This document shows, in pieces, positions 15,493 to 22,505 of a DNA stretch of 36,503 nt. Numbering within the stretch: position 1 is the first letter of the stretch; the number at the start of each line of letters is the position of its first letter. The position numbers and the translations under genes were made by a program. The notes under the pieces were generated by a model. It had not been told where the DNA came from, made no database searches, and saw only the letters and a list, made by a program, of their open reading frames with translations. Source of the stretch: Opitutia bacterium UBA3151 (GTDB taxonomy: Bacteria; Verrucomicrobiota; Verrucomicrobiia; Opitutales; Seribacteraceae); contig DEYT01000036.1 in assembly GCA_002364975.1 (NCBI GenBank), positions 1-36,503 on the forward strand, written 5' to 3'.

Positions 15493-17145
15493 CTAAGGTA
15501 CTTTTAATTTAAGGTGTAGTTTTGCAAAAGCTTGAAATTTTGAAACTGCGATTTGACTCGAGTTAACATTGGCGAGGGCTAAGGCAATCATCGTCCCACC
15601 CACATTACGCCGTCCTTCGATTGCAGATTGAATGCGACCTTCAAAGTTATATCCTCCACTAGGAAAAAGGTTTGGTTCACTGGGTTCTAACTTGTGCGGC
15701 CAAAAACATCGAAATACAAATAATTTGCTTTGATTCTTGTAAAATTCATAAACTTCAAAAAGAATTTTTCTATTATCAACCTCTAGTGGCAAAAGTATCG
15801 GATCATCTCCCACGGGTGGAGAAATTTGAGTGAGACCAGTTAGGGGAAGGCAAGAAGCAGGTGAATGAGTTGATAGAACTGCTGCACAAGCACCACCTAA
15901 ATCCCAATGAGCAACGAAAGCTTGCCAATATTCATCATTATGGTTGATTTCATAAAAACCGTAGGGATTGTAAATAGCTCGAAAGCGATCCTGACATTGG
16001 TACGATGTTGCTTCTTCGTAATGCAACTGTGCGTCGATTTGGCGGGATATAAGATTTTCTTTTATAAGAATTTCCGAGTTATCAAGTGCAAGTTGAAGTT
16101 TGGGTTGAGAAAGCATATTTTTCTCTTTACTCGTAAAATGTAACTCTGTCCCCACAACGGTTGAAATTACAAAAAAAATTGCCATTACACTGAATGGTAA
16201 TGGAGGACATACATAAAGATTTCCCCAGTTGCTTTTACTAGTCCCAAGAGTCGTTAGGAATAATCCTCCCTTGGATAAGCGAGCAAGTAAAAGAATAAAA
16301 ATGAAAATCAAACTTGTTTCTATAAATCCAACTAAGTCGTGAAGGTTTGGGATTGAAAAATCGCCCACGGAAAGTAAAGAATTATCGATGTAGTGGCCTT
16401 TTCCTTTCACTTTTACAAAAGAAAGACAAAACGCTCTAGCTAGATTAAAAAAGAGTGCAATTAAAAGTCCGCCTAAAACAAGCAGAAATCGGTGAATAAG
16501 AGAAAACGAATAGTATGCACCAAGAAATAGTGAAACTACAAGTGATGCTTGTAATCCATTAATACCGCTACACGCTTGATCAACGCCAACCTTGCCAAAT
16601 ACTCCAATGTCAATGACTGTTCCCTCCAAGATGGCTTCATGTTCTAATAACAAAAGACAATCAACGATCATAGTGGAAACTTTTTCTTGTAGCCATTGTG
16701 TTAGCTTAAGGTCCGTAGCTAACGGCCAAGGTATTGCGACGATGAAAAATAGAAGAGGGAAAAGGAACTTCTTTAGAGAATAATCTTTATTTTGAATGAA
16801 AGAGAAACAAACAAGAGATAGAAGTAGTACTGATCCATAAAGAACCAGATTTATGAGTCGCCAATCGGAGTTTGCCTCTCTGATTAACCAGAGTGGTAAA
16901 AGGCTTAATAAGAGAGGTATTCCTATTAAATAGCATAAAAGGTTTTTTTGGGTGTGAAGAAACTTGTTAAGTTTGGCATCTTCAGGCTGGACTTTAATAA
17001 TTAAAAACAAGCATAGGAAGGGAACTATAAATCCGTGTGCATACTGATCATTTATCTGCCAAACAGTTGCAAGTTGATAGAGTAGAAGGCTCCACAAACT
17101 CATTAGAGAAAATATGCCCAAACCTGCCCTTATTTTTTGTTTCAT
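15493..17145 (-). CDS. Exosortase fused to an EpsI-type (DUF3485) domain
   Basis: From ATG at 17145 the product has 550 residues. Residues 1-290 form a polytopic exosortase: QYAHGFIVPFLCLF in the first loop, VDQACSGINGLQASL with catalytic C192, FFNLARAFCLSF with R237, and PNLHDLVGFIETS with H269. After about residue 310 one further hydrophobic segment is followed by a soluble domain with YWQAFVAHWDLGGACAAVLS and THSPASCLPLTG, the EpsI/DUF3485 pattern. Exosortases cut PEP-CTERM-like sorting signals and are linked to exopolysaccharide loci; EpsI is often a separate neighbour. It starts 7 nt after the TPR gene stop, so both are co-transcribed. No target with a sorting signal is complete within the window. 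An upstream start at 17238 would overlap the TPR gene and is less likely. Confidence 0.9.
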   Translation of the reverse strand: MKQKIRAGLGIFSLMSLWSLLLYQLATVWQINDQYAHGFIVPFLCLFLIIKVQPEDAKLNKFLHTQKNLLCYLIGIPLLLSLLPLWLIREANSDWRLINLVLYGSVLLLSLVCFSFIQNKDYSLKKFLFPLLFFIVAIPWPLATDLKLTQWLQEKVSTMIVDCLLLLEHEAILEGTVIDIGVFGKVGVDQACSGINGLQASLVVSLFLGAYYSFSLIHRFLLVLGGLLIALFFNLARAFCLSFVKVKGKGHYIDNSLLSVGDFSIPNLHDLVGFIETSLIFIFILLLARLSKGGLFLTTLGTSKSNWGNLYVCPPLPFSVMAIFFVISTVVGTELHFTSKEKNMLSQPKLQLALDNSEILIKENLISRQIDAQLHYEEATSYQCQDRFRAIYNPYGFYEINHNDEYWQAFVAHWDLGGACAAVLSTHSPASCLPLTGLTQISPPVGDDPILLPLEVDNRKILFEVYEFYKNQSKLFVFRCFWPHKLEPSEPNLFPSGGYNFEGRIQSAIEGRRNVGGTMIALALANVNSSQIAVSKFQAFAKLHLKLKVP

Positions 17146-17152
17146 ATTAAAC

Positions 17153-18931
17153 TCAATCTTTTGCAGAAAGTGCAACTTTAGGAAAAAGTTTAAGTAAGCT
17201 TTCTTTTTCGGCTTTATCCATTTTTTCAAAATCAACACCGTTAAGTAAAATATCTCCTTTTTCAGTATCGTGATTTAGATAATAGATCTTAGCTGCAATT
17301 AAAGCCCAAGCTGATCTTTCTATTCCCCATTTACGCCAATCCTTAAGTCCGCCGATTGCTACAAGTGCATTACTCGGGTCTTGATTTCTAAGATGTGCTA
17401 GGGCTAATGTGATTTGAGTGTTGGAATTGTAGTGCAAGGAGTATTGCTCTTCTGCTTGTTCGATCAAATCAGTGAGTTCCATAGATGAAGGAAACAAATC
17501 CGGATTAAGGAGACTGAAATATAAATATGCGTTTTCTAATTCTGGTTGTTGTTTTCTCATTTCTTTAAGCTTGGATAGCCAAGACAATAATTCCTTTAGA
17601 TCTGCTGATGCAGAACGATGTTCAATCAGTTTATCCAAAGCAAACTTTTGATGAATCGGGATATCGATAATTTTCTCGAGCAAGTGACAAACGCTGATTA
17701 TATCCTCTACTGATTCTAAATAGTAGCAAATTGACCGAACTTTTCTTGGATCTTCTAAAATAAGAGGTAATAATCTGTCTATTGCTTTGCGTGCTTGATC
17801 AAACCTATTGCTCATTGACAATGACCTAGCCTCCACAACTAGTCTCCAAATTAAAGGGATAATCGGAGCATCGTTAAGTTCTTGGCTTATTCTTTCTATA
17901 TCACCGAGTCGAGCAAGAGCACTCATTCTTAACTTGAAAAAGTCTTCATCTACTTTTGCCTTTGAGGCAGGAAGATAATGGATCAAATATTCAAATGCAC
18001 CCAATTTACCCAACCAGTTAGAGAATATTAGTAATTCCTCTTTGTTGTCCAAATTAAGCATAGAAGAGCACTGGGAAATAATTAAATTCTGTTTCGAAGA
18101 GTTTTGCGTTTTTGTGTAAAGTAATGCATACACTCTGAGGAAATCAATGGGTTTAGAAGATGAATTCGCTCTTAATAATTCAATGCACCGCTCTAGGGCA
18201 TTTTGACTAAGTGGTTCAAGTAAATTAATCAATGTCATGTGCCTAATTGCCTCAATCCCAATTTGGTTTCTTCTCGTTGATAAGGAAGCAAGTTTTCGGC
18301 TTACATTAATAGCAAGGGATTTATTATTTGAATTAACAATTAGCTTGGTTGCTAAGAAGATTCCCTCTGGGAATTCAGGGTTTTTTAAAAGAACTTTATT
18401 TACTCTATTGTAAGCGAGGTCAAGGTAACCGATCTCTGCAAGAAGTTCAGCCAAAGATAGAGCATTGGTTGGTTTTGAAATCCAAGTTTCGCTTTGCTCT
18501 AATTCCTGACCTAATTCCACAGCAATAGAAGCAGCGATTTTCATTTCTTTATTTGTTAGATTTCCTTCTTTGAGTAAAATCAAACATTTTCCAAATAATA
18601 TATTTTTTTCTTTTAAATCGCCTTGAACTAGAGCGGACTTAGACCATAATGCAAGCGCTTTAAGAGGTTCCACTTTGAATAAAAGGTTCAAATAGTTTTC
18701 CTCAGCATCCTTTTGTTGAGGATTTAATAACAAAGCAAGGCGAGCTTTTCTGACTCCGCTTTCAAGAAGTCCGCCCGCATTGTCAATAGATGAATCCAAG
18801 TATACTTTTGATTCACTTAAAAGCCGATTCCCTTTGAATTCTTTGAATTTCCTTGTGTACAGATCGAATGAAAAAAATAAGCACCCAAAGATAAACAGTG
18901 AAAGAAGAGAGATGTAGTAGGTTATGTTCAA
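17153..18931 (-). CDS. Membrane-anchored helical-repeat (TPR-like) protein of the exosortase locus
   Basis: This protein has 592 residues. The N-terminus is one transmembrane helix (ISLLSLFIFGCLFFSF, about 6-21). The rest is an array of alternating helices with TPR-like spacing, for example GVRKARLALLLNPQQKDAEENYLNLLF, AYNRVNKVLLKNPEFPEGIF and ALAHLRNQDPSNALVAI near the end. Proteins of this kind often accompany exosortases in polysaccharide loci (PrsT-like) and are thought to scaffold assembly in the periplasm; the specific role here is not known. The start is TTG at 18931; no better start is close. The ops-like element lies about 105 nt upstream in the leader. Confidence 0.75.
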   Translation of the reverse strand: MNITYYISLLSLFIFGCLFFSFDLYTRKFKEFKGNRLLSESKVYLDSSIDNAGGLLESGVRKARLALLLNPQQKDAEENYLNLLFKVEPLKALALWSKSALVQGDLKEKNILFGKCLILLKEGNLTNKEMKIAASIAVELGQELEQSETWISKPTNALSLAELLAEIGYLDLAYNRVNKVLLKNPEFPEGIFLATKLIVNSNNKSLAINVSRKLASLSTRRNQIGIEAIRHMTLINLLEPLSQNALERCIELLRANSSSKPIDFLRVYALLYTKTQNSSKQNLIISQCSSMLNLDNKEELLIFSNWLGKLGAFEYLIHYLPASKAKVDEDFFKLRMSALARLGDIERISQELNDAPIIPLIWRLVVEARSLSMSNRFDQARKAIDRLLPLILEDPRKVRSICYYLESVEDIISVCHLLEKIIDIPIHQKFALDKLIEHRSASADLKELLSWLSKLKEMRKQQPELENAYLYFSLLNPDLFPSSMELTDLIEQAEEQYSLHYNSNTQITLALAHLRNQDPSNALVAIGGLKDWRKWGIERSAWALIAAKIYYLNHDTEKGDILLNGVDFEKMDKAEKESLLKLFPKVALSAKD

Positions 18932-19036
18932 TTAAAGTTAAAAATTGTTCACTATTGATTACTTGGAAAGTTGATCCTGCAGAGAATTAATAAACTCATT
19001 AAAACATTCATTTTATTGGCAAACTAAATTTGAAAT

Positions 19037-19053
19037 ACGCTACCGCCCTTGGC
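19037..19053 (-). promoter_or_regulatory. ops/JUMPstart-like element in the leader of the TPR-exosortase operon
   Basis: Read on the minus strand this is GCCAAGGGCGGTAGCGT. It contains GGCGGTAGCGT, the core of the enterobacterial ops element, exactly. It differs at one of 17 positions from the end of the JUMPstart consensus as I remember it (GCCAGGGGCGGTAGCGT). It lies between an RfaH/NusG-like gene, whose stop is about 57 nt upstream, and the TPR gene, on the transcribed strand. That is where a specialised NusG paralogue would load. The same bases can also be read as the end of a short open frame closing with TAG at 19026-19024, so function needs comparative support. Confidence 0.55.
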
Positions 19054-19109
19054 CGGATGCTCGAGTGCAAAGCCAATCGCTTTTTTCCAAGTATAATTTT
19101 TTGTGCAAA

Positions 19110-19652
19110 TTAACCGGTGCTCAACGGATGAGCACTGGGGAAGTCTAAAGAATTTTCGTCAATCTCCATTTCCGTCGGTTGACCCAGAATTTCAAAAAGG
19201 ACCTTGACTCTTTCTCTTGCTGGAATGAGTTGGGTTACTTTTCCTTCACCACCTTTAAATAAGCCGGCAATGATTTGTACACCATCACCAACTTTATGAG
19301 GGTGATCGGGAATTTCTAAAATGCCATCTGGGGAAATGAGTCGTAGTTCGATCATGACTTTAGGAGGGATTGGAACAGGTACTTCCTTTCTCCTAACAAT
19401 GTAGGCAATACCACGGGCAAAATGTACATTTCTCAAATGAACAACAGGATCAAAACGGGCGAATAAGTAACCAGGGAAAAGTGGCCTTGCAACCGTAGGT
19501 GATGCTTTTTGGGGACGGATAGTTCGTGGTAGAAATACTTCAATGGAGTCAAGGGTTGAAAGAGTAGCTGATGCCACATTCTCCATTCTTGGTTTTGCCC
19601 GCAAACAATACCATCCAACGGCCCAATCGTCGAGGCAATCCTTTTGACTCAT
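19110..19652 (-). CDS. NusG-family specialised transcription antiterminator (RfaH/UpxY-like)
   Basis: This 180-residue protein has an NGN domain (WAVGWYCLRAKPRMENVASATL, PTVARPLFPGYLFARFDP, VHFARGIAYIVRRKEVPVPIPP). A KOW domain follows (HKVGDGVQIIAGLFKGGEGKVTQLIPARERVKVLFEILGQ). Housekeeping NusG sits beside ribosomal protein genes, whereas this copy opens a polysaccharide locus, the usual setting of RfaH, LoaP and UpxY. Such proteins bind paused RNA polymerase in the leader and let it read through long operons. The ATG at 19652 overlaps the TGA of the regulator gene as ATGA. An ops-like element sits just downstream, which supports a self-contained control circuit for the roughly 19-kb locus. 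Confidence 0.88.
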   Translation of the reverse strand: MSQKDCLDDWAVGWYCLRAKPRMENVASATLSTLDSIEVFLPRTIRPQKASPTVARPLFPGYLFARFDPVVHLRNVHFARGIAYIVRRKEVPVPIPPKVMIELRLISPDGILEIPDHPHKVGDGVQIIAGLFKGGEGKVTQLIPARERVKVLFEILGQPTEMEIDENSLDFPSAHPLSTG

Positions 19653-20161
19653 AACTTTAATAATCTGGCAAGTGCTGGCAAAAGGCGACCACTCGCCTTG
19701 GTTAGGCGTTTAAGTTTTTCAATTCGGATATTGTAAAACTCAAAATGTTCGGATGTTTCCATGGGCATCTCCTGTTCCATCCTTTTGATCCGATCTTTTG
19801 CACTCTCTAGATGGGGTAAGATTTCATCGTTTAAAAAAGTCGAAAATAGTCTTCTGAACTCACTCTCTGCGAGGTAATGATCCCGACGATCGCCCTGGAC
19901 ATAACTCGTCTTAACCGCCTTTAGTGATCTTAGAGTTTTCAAACCTTGACTTGCTGATCCAATGCTAATTTCAAGCCTTGATGCAACTTGATCCATGGTT
20001 AAAGCTTCTGGATTAAAATAAAGCAATCCATAGATTTCGCCAACAGACCTTGGTAGTCCAAGTAAACTCATTAGCCTGACAAAAAAATCAATAGACTCAA
20101 GTTCGAGGGCCTTAGAGATATTGTCTTTGGTTTGAAGAGAATTATTGTCATCCGCTTCCAT
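19649..20161 (-). CDS. GbsR/MarR-type winged-helix transcriptional regulator
   Basis: This 170-residue protein has a GbsR-like winged-helix domain. VGEIYGLLYFNPEALTMDQVASRLEISIGSASQGLKTLRSLKAV covers the DNA-recognition helices, and VQGDRRDHYLAESEFRRLF the wing and linker. The C-terminal half is helical and charged (HLESAKDRIKRMEQEMP) and probably dimerises. It is the first gene of the minus-strand locus and is divergent from the sugar-phosphotransferase gene. Two inverted repeats between the genes are candidate operators, and autoregulation is likely. The ligand is unknown. ATG at 20161 is the only good start. Note that GbsR repressors respond to choline in Bacillus; there is no sign of that pathway here. 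Confidence 0.82.
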   Translation of the reverse strand: MEADDNNSLQTKDNISKALELESIDFFVRLMSLLGLPRSVGEIYGLLYFNPEALTMDQVASRLEISIGSASQGLKTLRSLKAVKTSYVQGDRRDHYLAESEFRRLFSTFLNDEILPHLESAKDRIKRMEQEMPMETSEHFEFYNIRIEKLKRLTKASGRLLPALARLLKL

Positions 20162-20171
20162 ATTTCATATA

Positions 20172-20189
20172 TTTCAAAAAAATTTGAAA
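20172..20189. promoter_or_regulatory. Inverted repeat upstream of the regulator gene, candidate operator
   Basis: TTTCAAA (20172-20178) and TTTGAAA (20183-20189) flank a 4-nt spacer, 11 bp upstream of the regulator ATG. The position fits an operator or 5'-UTR hairpin for autoregulation. The AT-rich composition makes chance symmetry quite possible. Confidence 0.3.
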
Positions 20190-20190
20190 A

Positions 20191-20229
20191 TAGCAAGAGA
20201 TAATTGTATTGATAAATGCTTTCTTGCTA
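20191..20229. promoter_or_regulatory. Divergent 8-bp inverted repeat, candidate operator
   Basis: TAGCAAGA (20191-20198) and TCTTGCTA (20222-20229) are perfect inverted repeats with a 23-bp spacer. The arm centres are 31 bp apart, about three helical turns. The right arm overlaps the -35-like box of the plus-strand promoter candidate. Binding by the adjacent GbsR/MarR-like protein is an inference. Confidence 0.4.
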
Positions 20230-20251
20230 GTCATAAAAAAAATTGTATATT
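20224..20251 (+). promoter_or_regulatory. Sigma-70-like promoter candidate for the sugar-phosphotransferase operon
   Basis: TTGCTA (20224-20229) and TATATT (20246-20251) are separated by 16 bp and match the -35 and -10 consensus at 4/6 and 5/6 positions. The predicted transcript would begin about 10 nt before the ATG at 20268, giving a short leader. Confidence 0.35.
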
Positions 20252-20267
20252 GAAAACAGCCTTTACT

Positions 20268-21683
20268 ATGCCCAATCACAGAGACCAGGGACACCTTTTT
20301 TTACACAAGATTTGTGTATTTTCAGCTTGCTTTGCTTGGTTTTGGATAAGTGTTTATATTTGGGAAAGCTTTGATCTTTCTCTAATTATTCTTCCCTGGA
20401 ATTATGCACTGGTCGCCTTGGCAGGTCTACTGGTTGCTTCCTTTGGTGCCTTCCAAAATTATGGTGCTTTTTTCATAAAGAATGGATGGCAGAGGATCCG
20501 CGACTCATTCACCAAGTCTAATTTCAAGACTGCGGTTATAGCTTTTTTTGTTTTTGGAGCATATTTTGCCACAAAGGATAAAGAAACCAGTCGTTTGTTT
20601 CTACTATTCTTTGTTACCGGTACTTGGCCGGTATTGGTTTTATCTAATTTTGCATTGCCAGGAATATTTAAGCGAATTATTGGATTTCGAGGGATTAACA
20701 GAAAAACTGTCATTATCGGTTTTCACGAATCTTTAGACAACCTTTCTGGTTGGATGAAAACCCAAGAATCCCACGGATTTTCCTTCTTGGGAAGCTTTAC
20801 CTCAACTTCTGATAAGCCAATCAATAGAGATTTGCCTTGGTTGGGTCATTTTGTGGATTTGGATCAATATCTGGAAAAGAATGACATTCATCAGCTCGTT
20901 GTAATTCCTGATCGAAAAAAAGAAAACTGGGTTGCCCAAGTTGCAGATTTGGCGTCTAAGCACGGTTGTCGGATTCTTATTTACAACACCATGTCGGGTT
21001 TATTCGATTCTAGGCTTGTTTTTGTTGAAGAATCTGGTCGTCAATTCTTCACATTACTTAACGAGCCCTTAGAAAGTCCATTTAATCAAATGATTAAAAG
21101 GTTATTTGATCTTTCCATTAGCCTTCCAGCTCTGCTTTTGGTCTTTCCACTACTTTTAATTATGATTAAAATATTACAATCTTTGCAGTCACCCGGACCC
21201 CTGTTTTTTAAACAAGAAAGGGTTGGGCTTGGAGGAAAAAGATTTGTGATTTGGAAATTTAGATCCATGCATTATGACGAAGAAGGGGTTAGGGATGAGT
21301 CTAAACAAGCTCAGCCTGGAGATGAAAGAATTTTCCCTTTTGGTCGAACTATGAGAAGGTTCAGCATAGACGAAGTACCTCAATTCATTAATGTATTGAG
21401 AGGAGATATGAGTTTAGTTGGTCCCAGACCTTATCTCGCAGAACATGATTACCTATTCCAGCGCGATTATAAATCCTATCGCATTAGACAGTTCGTTAAA
21501 CCAGGTGTAACTGGACCCGCTCAATGTCGGGGATTAAGGGGTGAGTTTACAGATCCTGAGTTGGTCAATAAACGAATTGAAATGGATTTCAACTATGTAG
21601 GGAATTGGAGTATATGGTTGGATGTAGAAATTGTTTTTCGTACCATCGGACAAGTTATTTTCCCTCCGAAGTCAGCTTATTAG
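20268..21683 (+). CDS. Polyprenyl-phosphate sugar-1-phosphate transferase (initiating glycosylphosphotransferase)
   Basis: This enzyme of 471 residues from ATG at 20268 puts the first sugar-1-phosphate on undecaprenyl phosphate. The N-terminal half has several membrane helices and a Rossmann-like domain (KTVIIGFHESLDNLSGWM). The catalytic part (about 275-471) begins MIKRLFDLSISLPALLLVFP. It contains SPGPLFFKQERVGLGGKRFV, IWKFRSMH, DEVPQFINVLRGDMSLVGPRP and KPGVTGPAQCRG, the hallmark blocks of the WbaP/WcaJ/EpsE family. It starts glycan assembly for the products of the divergent locus. The frame also extends upstream to 20145, but that would overlap the divergent regulator gene and its promoter, so the internal ATG is preferred. 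The first sugar is unknown. Confidence 0.92.
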   Translation: MPNHRDQGHLFLHKICVFSACFAWFWISVYIWESFDLSLIILPWNYALVALAGLLVASFGAFQNYGAFFIKNGWQRIRDSFTKSNFKTAVIAFFVFGAYFATKDKETSRLFLLFFVTGTWPVLVLSNFALPGIFKRIIGFRGINRKTVIIGFHESLDNLSGWMKTQESHGFSFLGSFTSTSDKPINRDLPWLGHFVDLDQYLEKNDIHQLVVIPDRKKENWVAQVADLASKHGCRILIYNTMSGLFDSRLVFVEESGRQFFTLLNEPLESPFNQMIKRLFDLSISLPALLLVFPLLLIMIKILQSLQSPGPLFFKQERVGLGGKRFVIWKFRSMHYDEEGVRDESKQAQPGDERIFPFGRTMRRFSIDEVPQFINVLRGDMSLVGPRPYLAEHDYLFQRDYKSYRIRQFVKPGVTGPAQCRGLRGEFTDPELVNKRIEMDFNYVGNWSIWLDVEIVFRTIGQVIFPPKSAY

Positions 21684-21734
21684 TCTTTTCCACTATTGGC
21701 TTTAATTCGTGATTAGATTGGGGAGTAATTTCAT

Positions 21735-22481
21735 TTGGTGACTAAGGAAGTTTTAGGCATTCCATTTTTTCAAGGTACTATTAAAAAGGCCTGTGATTCT
21801 GCCCGAAAGGGTGGACTGGTTGTTGCCCCTTCTGGTCCTGGAATGGCTCATGATTTAATAGGAACAAAAGGGTATGCCGTAGCCCTGAAAGGTGCTGATT
21901 TAATTCTCTTGGATAGTGGACTAATCTCACTTTGGAGTAGATTTTTCTTTAAAGAAACTTTGTTTCGACTATCTGGATTACTTTTCTTAAAGACATATTT
22001 AGATCAAACTGATTTGGGAAATGAAAAGTCTTTTTGGATAATGCCAGACAAAATTCAAGCTGATGGTATGCTTAAATGGCTTAAAGATAAGTACGGTATC
22101 TTAATTGATGACGATTGTGTCTACATTGCTCCGCGATATTCAGAGAAAAGTAGCATCGTTGATGAAAATCTTTTTCATCACATCATTATGACCAATCCGG
22201 ATAATGTAATCATCCAATTAGGAGGTGGGGTTCAAGAACGACTTGGCTATGCTCTGAAATCTAAATTGCATGCAAAAACTACGATCTTGTGCACGGGAGC
22301 CGCTCTGGCATTTTTGTCAGGACAACAAACCAAGATTCCATTATGGGTAGACCGGCTTTTTATGGGGTGGGCTTTACGATGTCTGACTAAGCCCCAAGTC
22401 TTTATACCTAGATACCTTAAAGCCTTAAAACTACTTTATCTTTTGGCGAGATATGGATCAAAATCGCCCCTGAAAGCATAA
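21735..22481 (+). CDS. WecG/TagA/CpsF-family (GT26) glycosyltransferase, divergent N-terminus
   Basis: This 248-residue protein has a C-terminal two-thirds that matches GT26: NVIIQLGGGVQERLGYAL, TTILCTGAALAFLSGQQTKIPLWVDRLFMGWALRCLTKP and FIPRYLKALKLL. GT26 enzymes add the second sugar (for example ManNAc) to a lipid-linked sugar, which fits its place right after the initiating transferase. The N-terminal part departs from the usual pattern: where most members have a T-x-N-xx-xxx-A segment, this one has VVAPSGPGMAHDL, and LLDSGL replaces the usual PDG-type motif. The start is TTG at 21735 or GTG at 21738, with GGGGAG upstream at about 21719-21724. The donor is uncertain. Confidence 0.8.
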   Translation: MVTKEVLGIPFFQGTIKKACDSARKGGLVVAPSGPGMAHDLIGTKGYAVALKGADLILLDSGLISLWSRFFFKETLFRLSGLLFLKTYLDQTDLGNEKSFWIMPDKIQADGMLKWLKDKYGILIDDDCVYIAPRYSEKSSIVDENLFHHIIMTNPDNVIIQLGGGVQERLGYALKSKLHAKTTILCTGAALAFLSGQQTKIPLWVDRLFMGWALRCLTKPQVFIPRYLKALKLLYLLARYGSKSPLKA

Positions 22482-22505
22482 GCTTGATCTTAGGTAACTA
22501 TAATC

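Noticed and set aside
19117..19135. GTGCTCA / TGAGCAC hairpin at the 3' end of the NusG-like gene as a terminator
   Set aside because: The 7-bp stem lies within the last codons and no U-run follows on the minus strand, so intrinsic termination is not supported.
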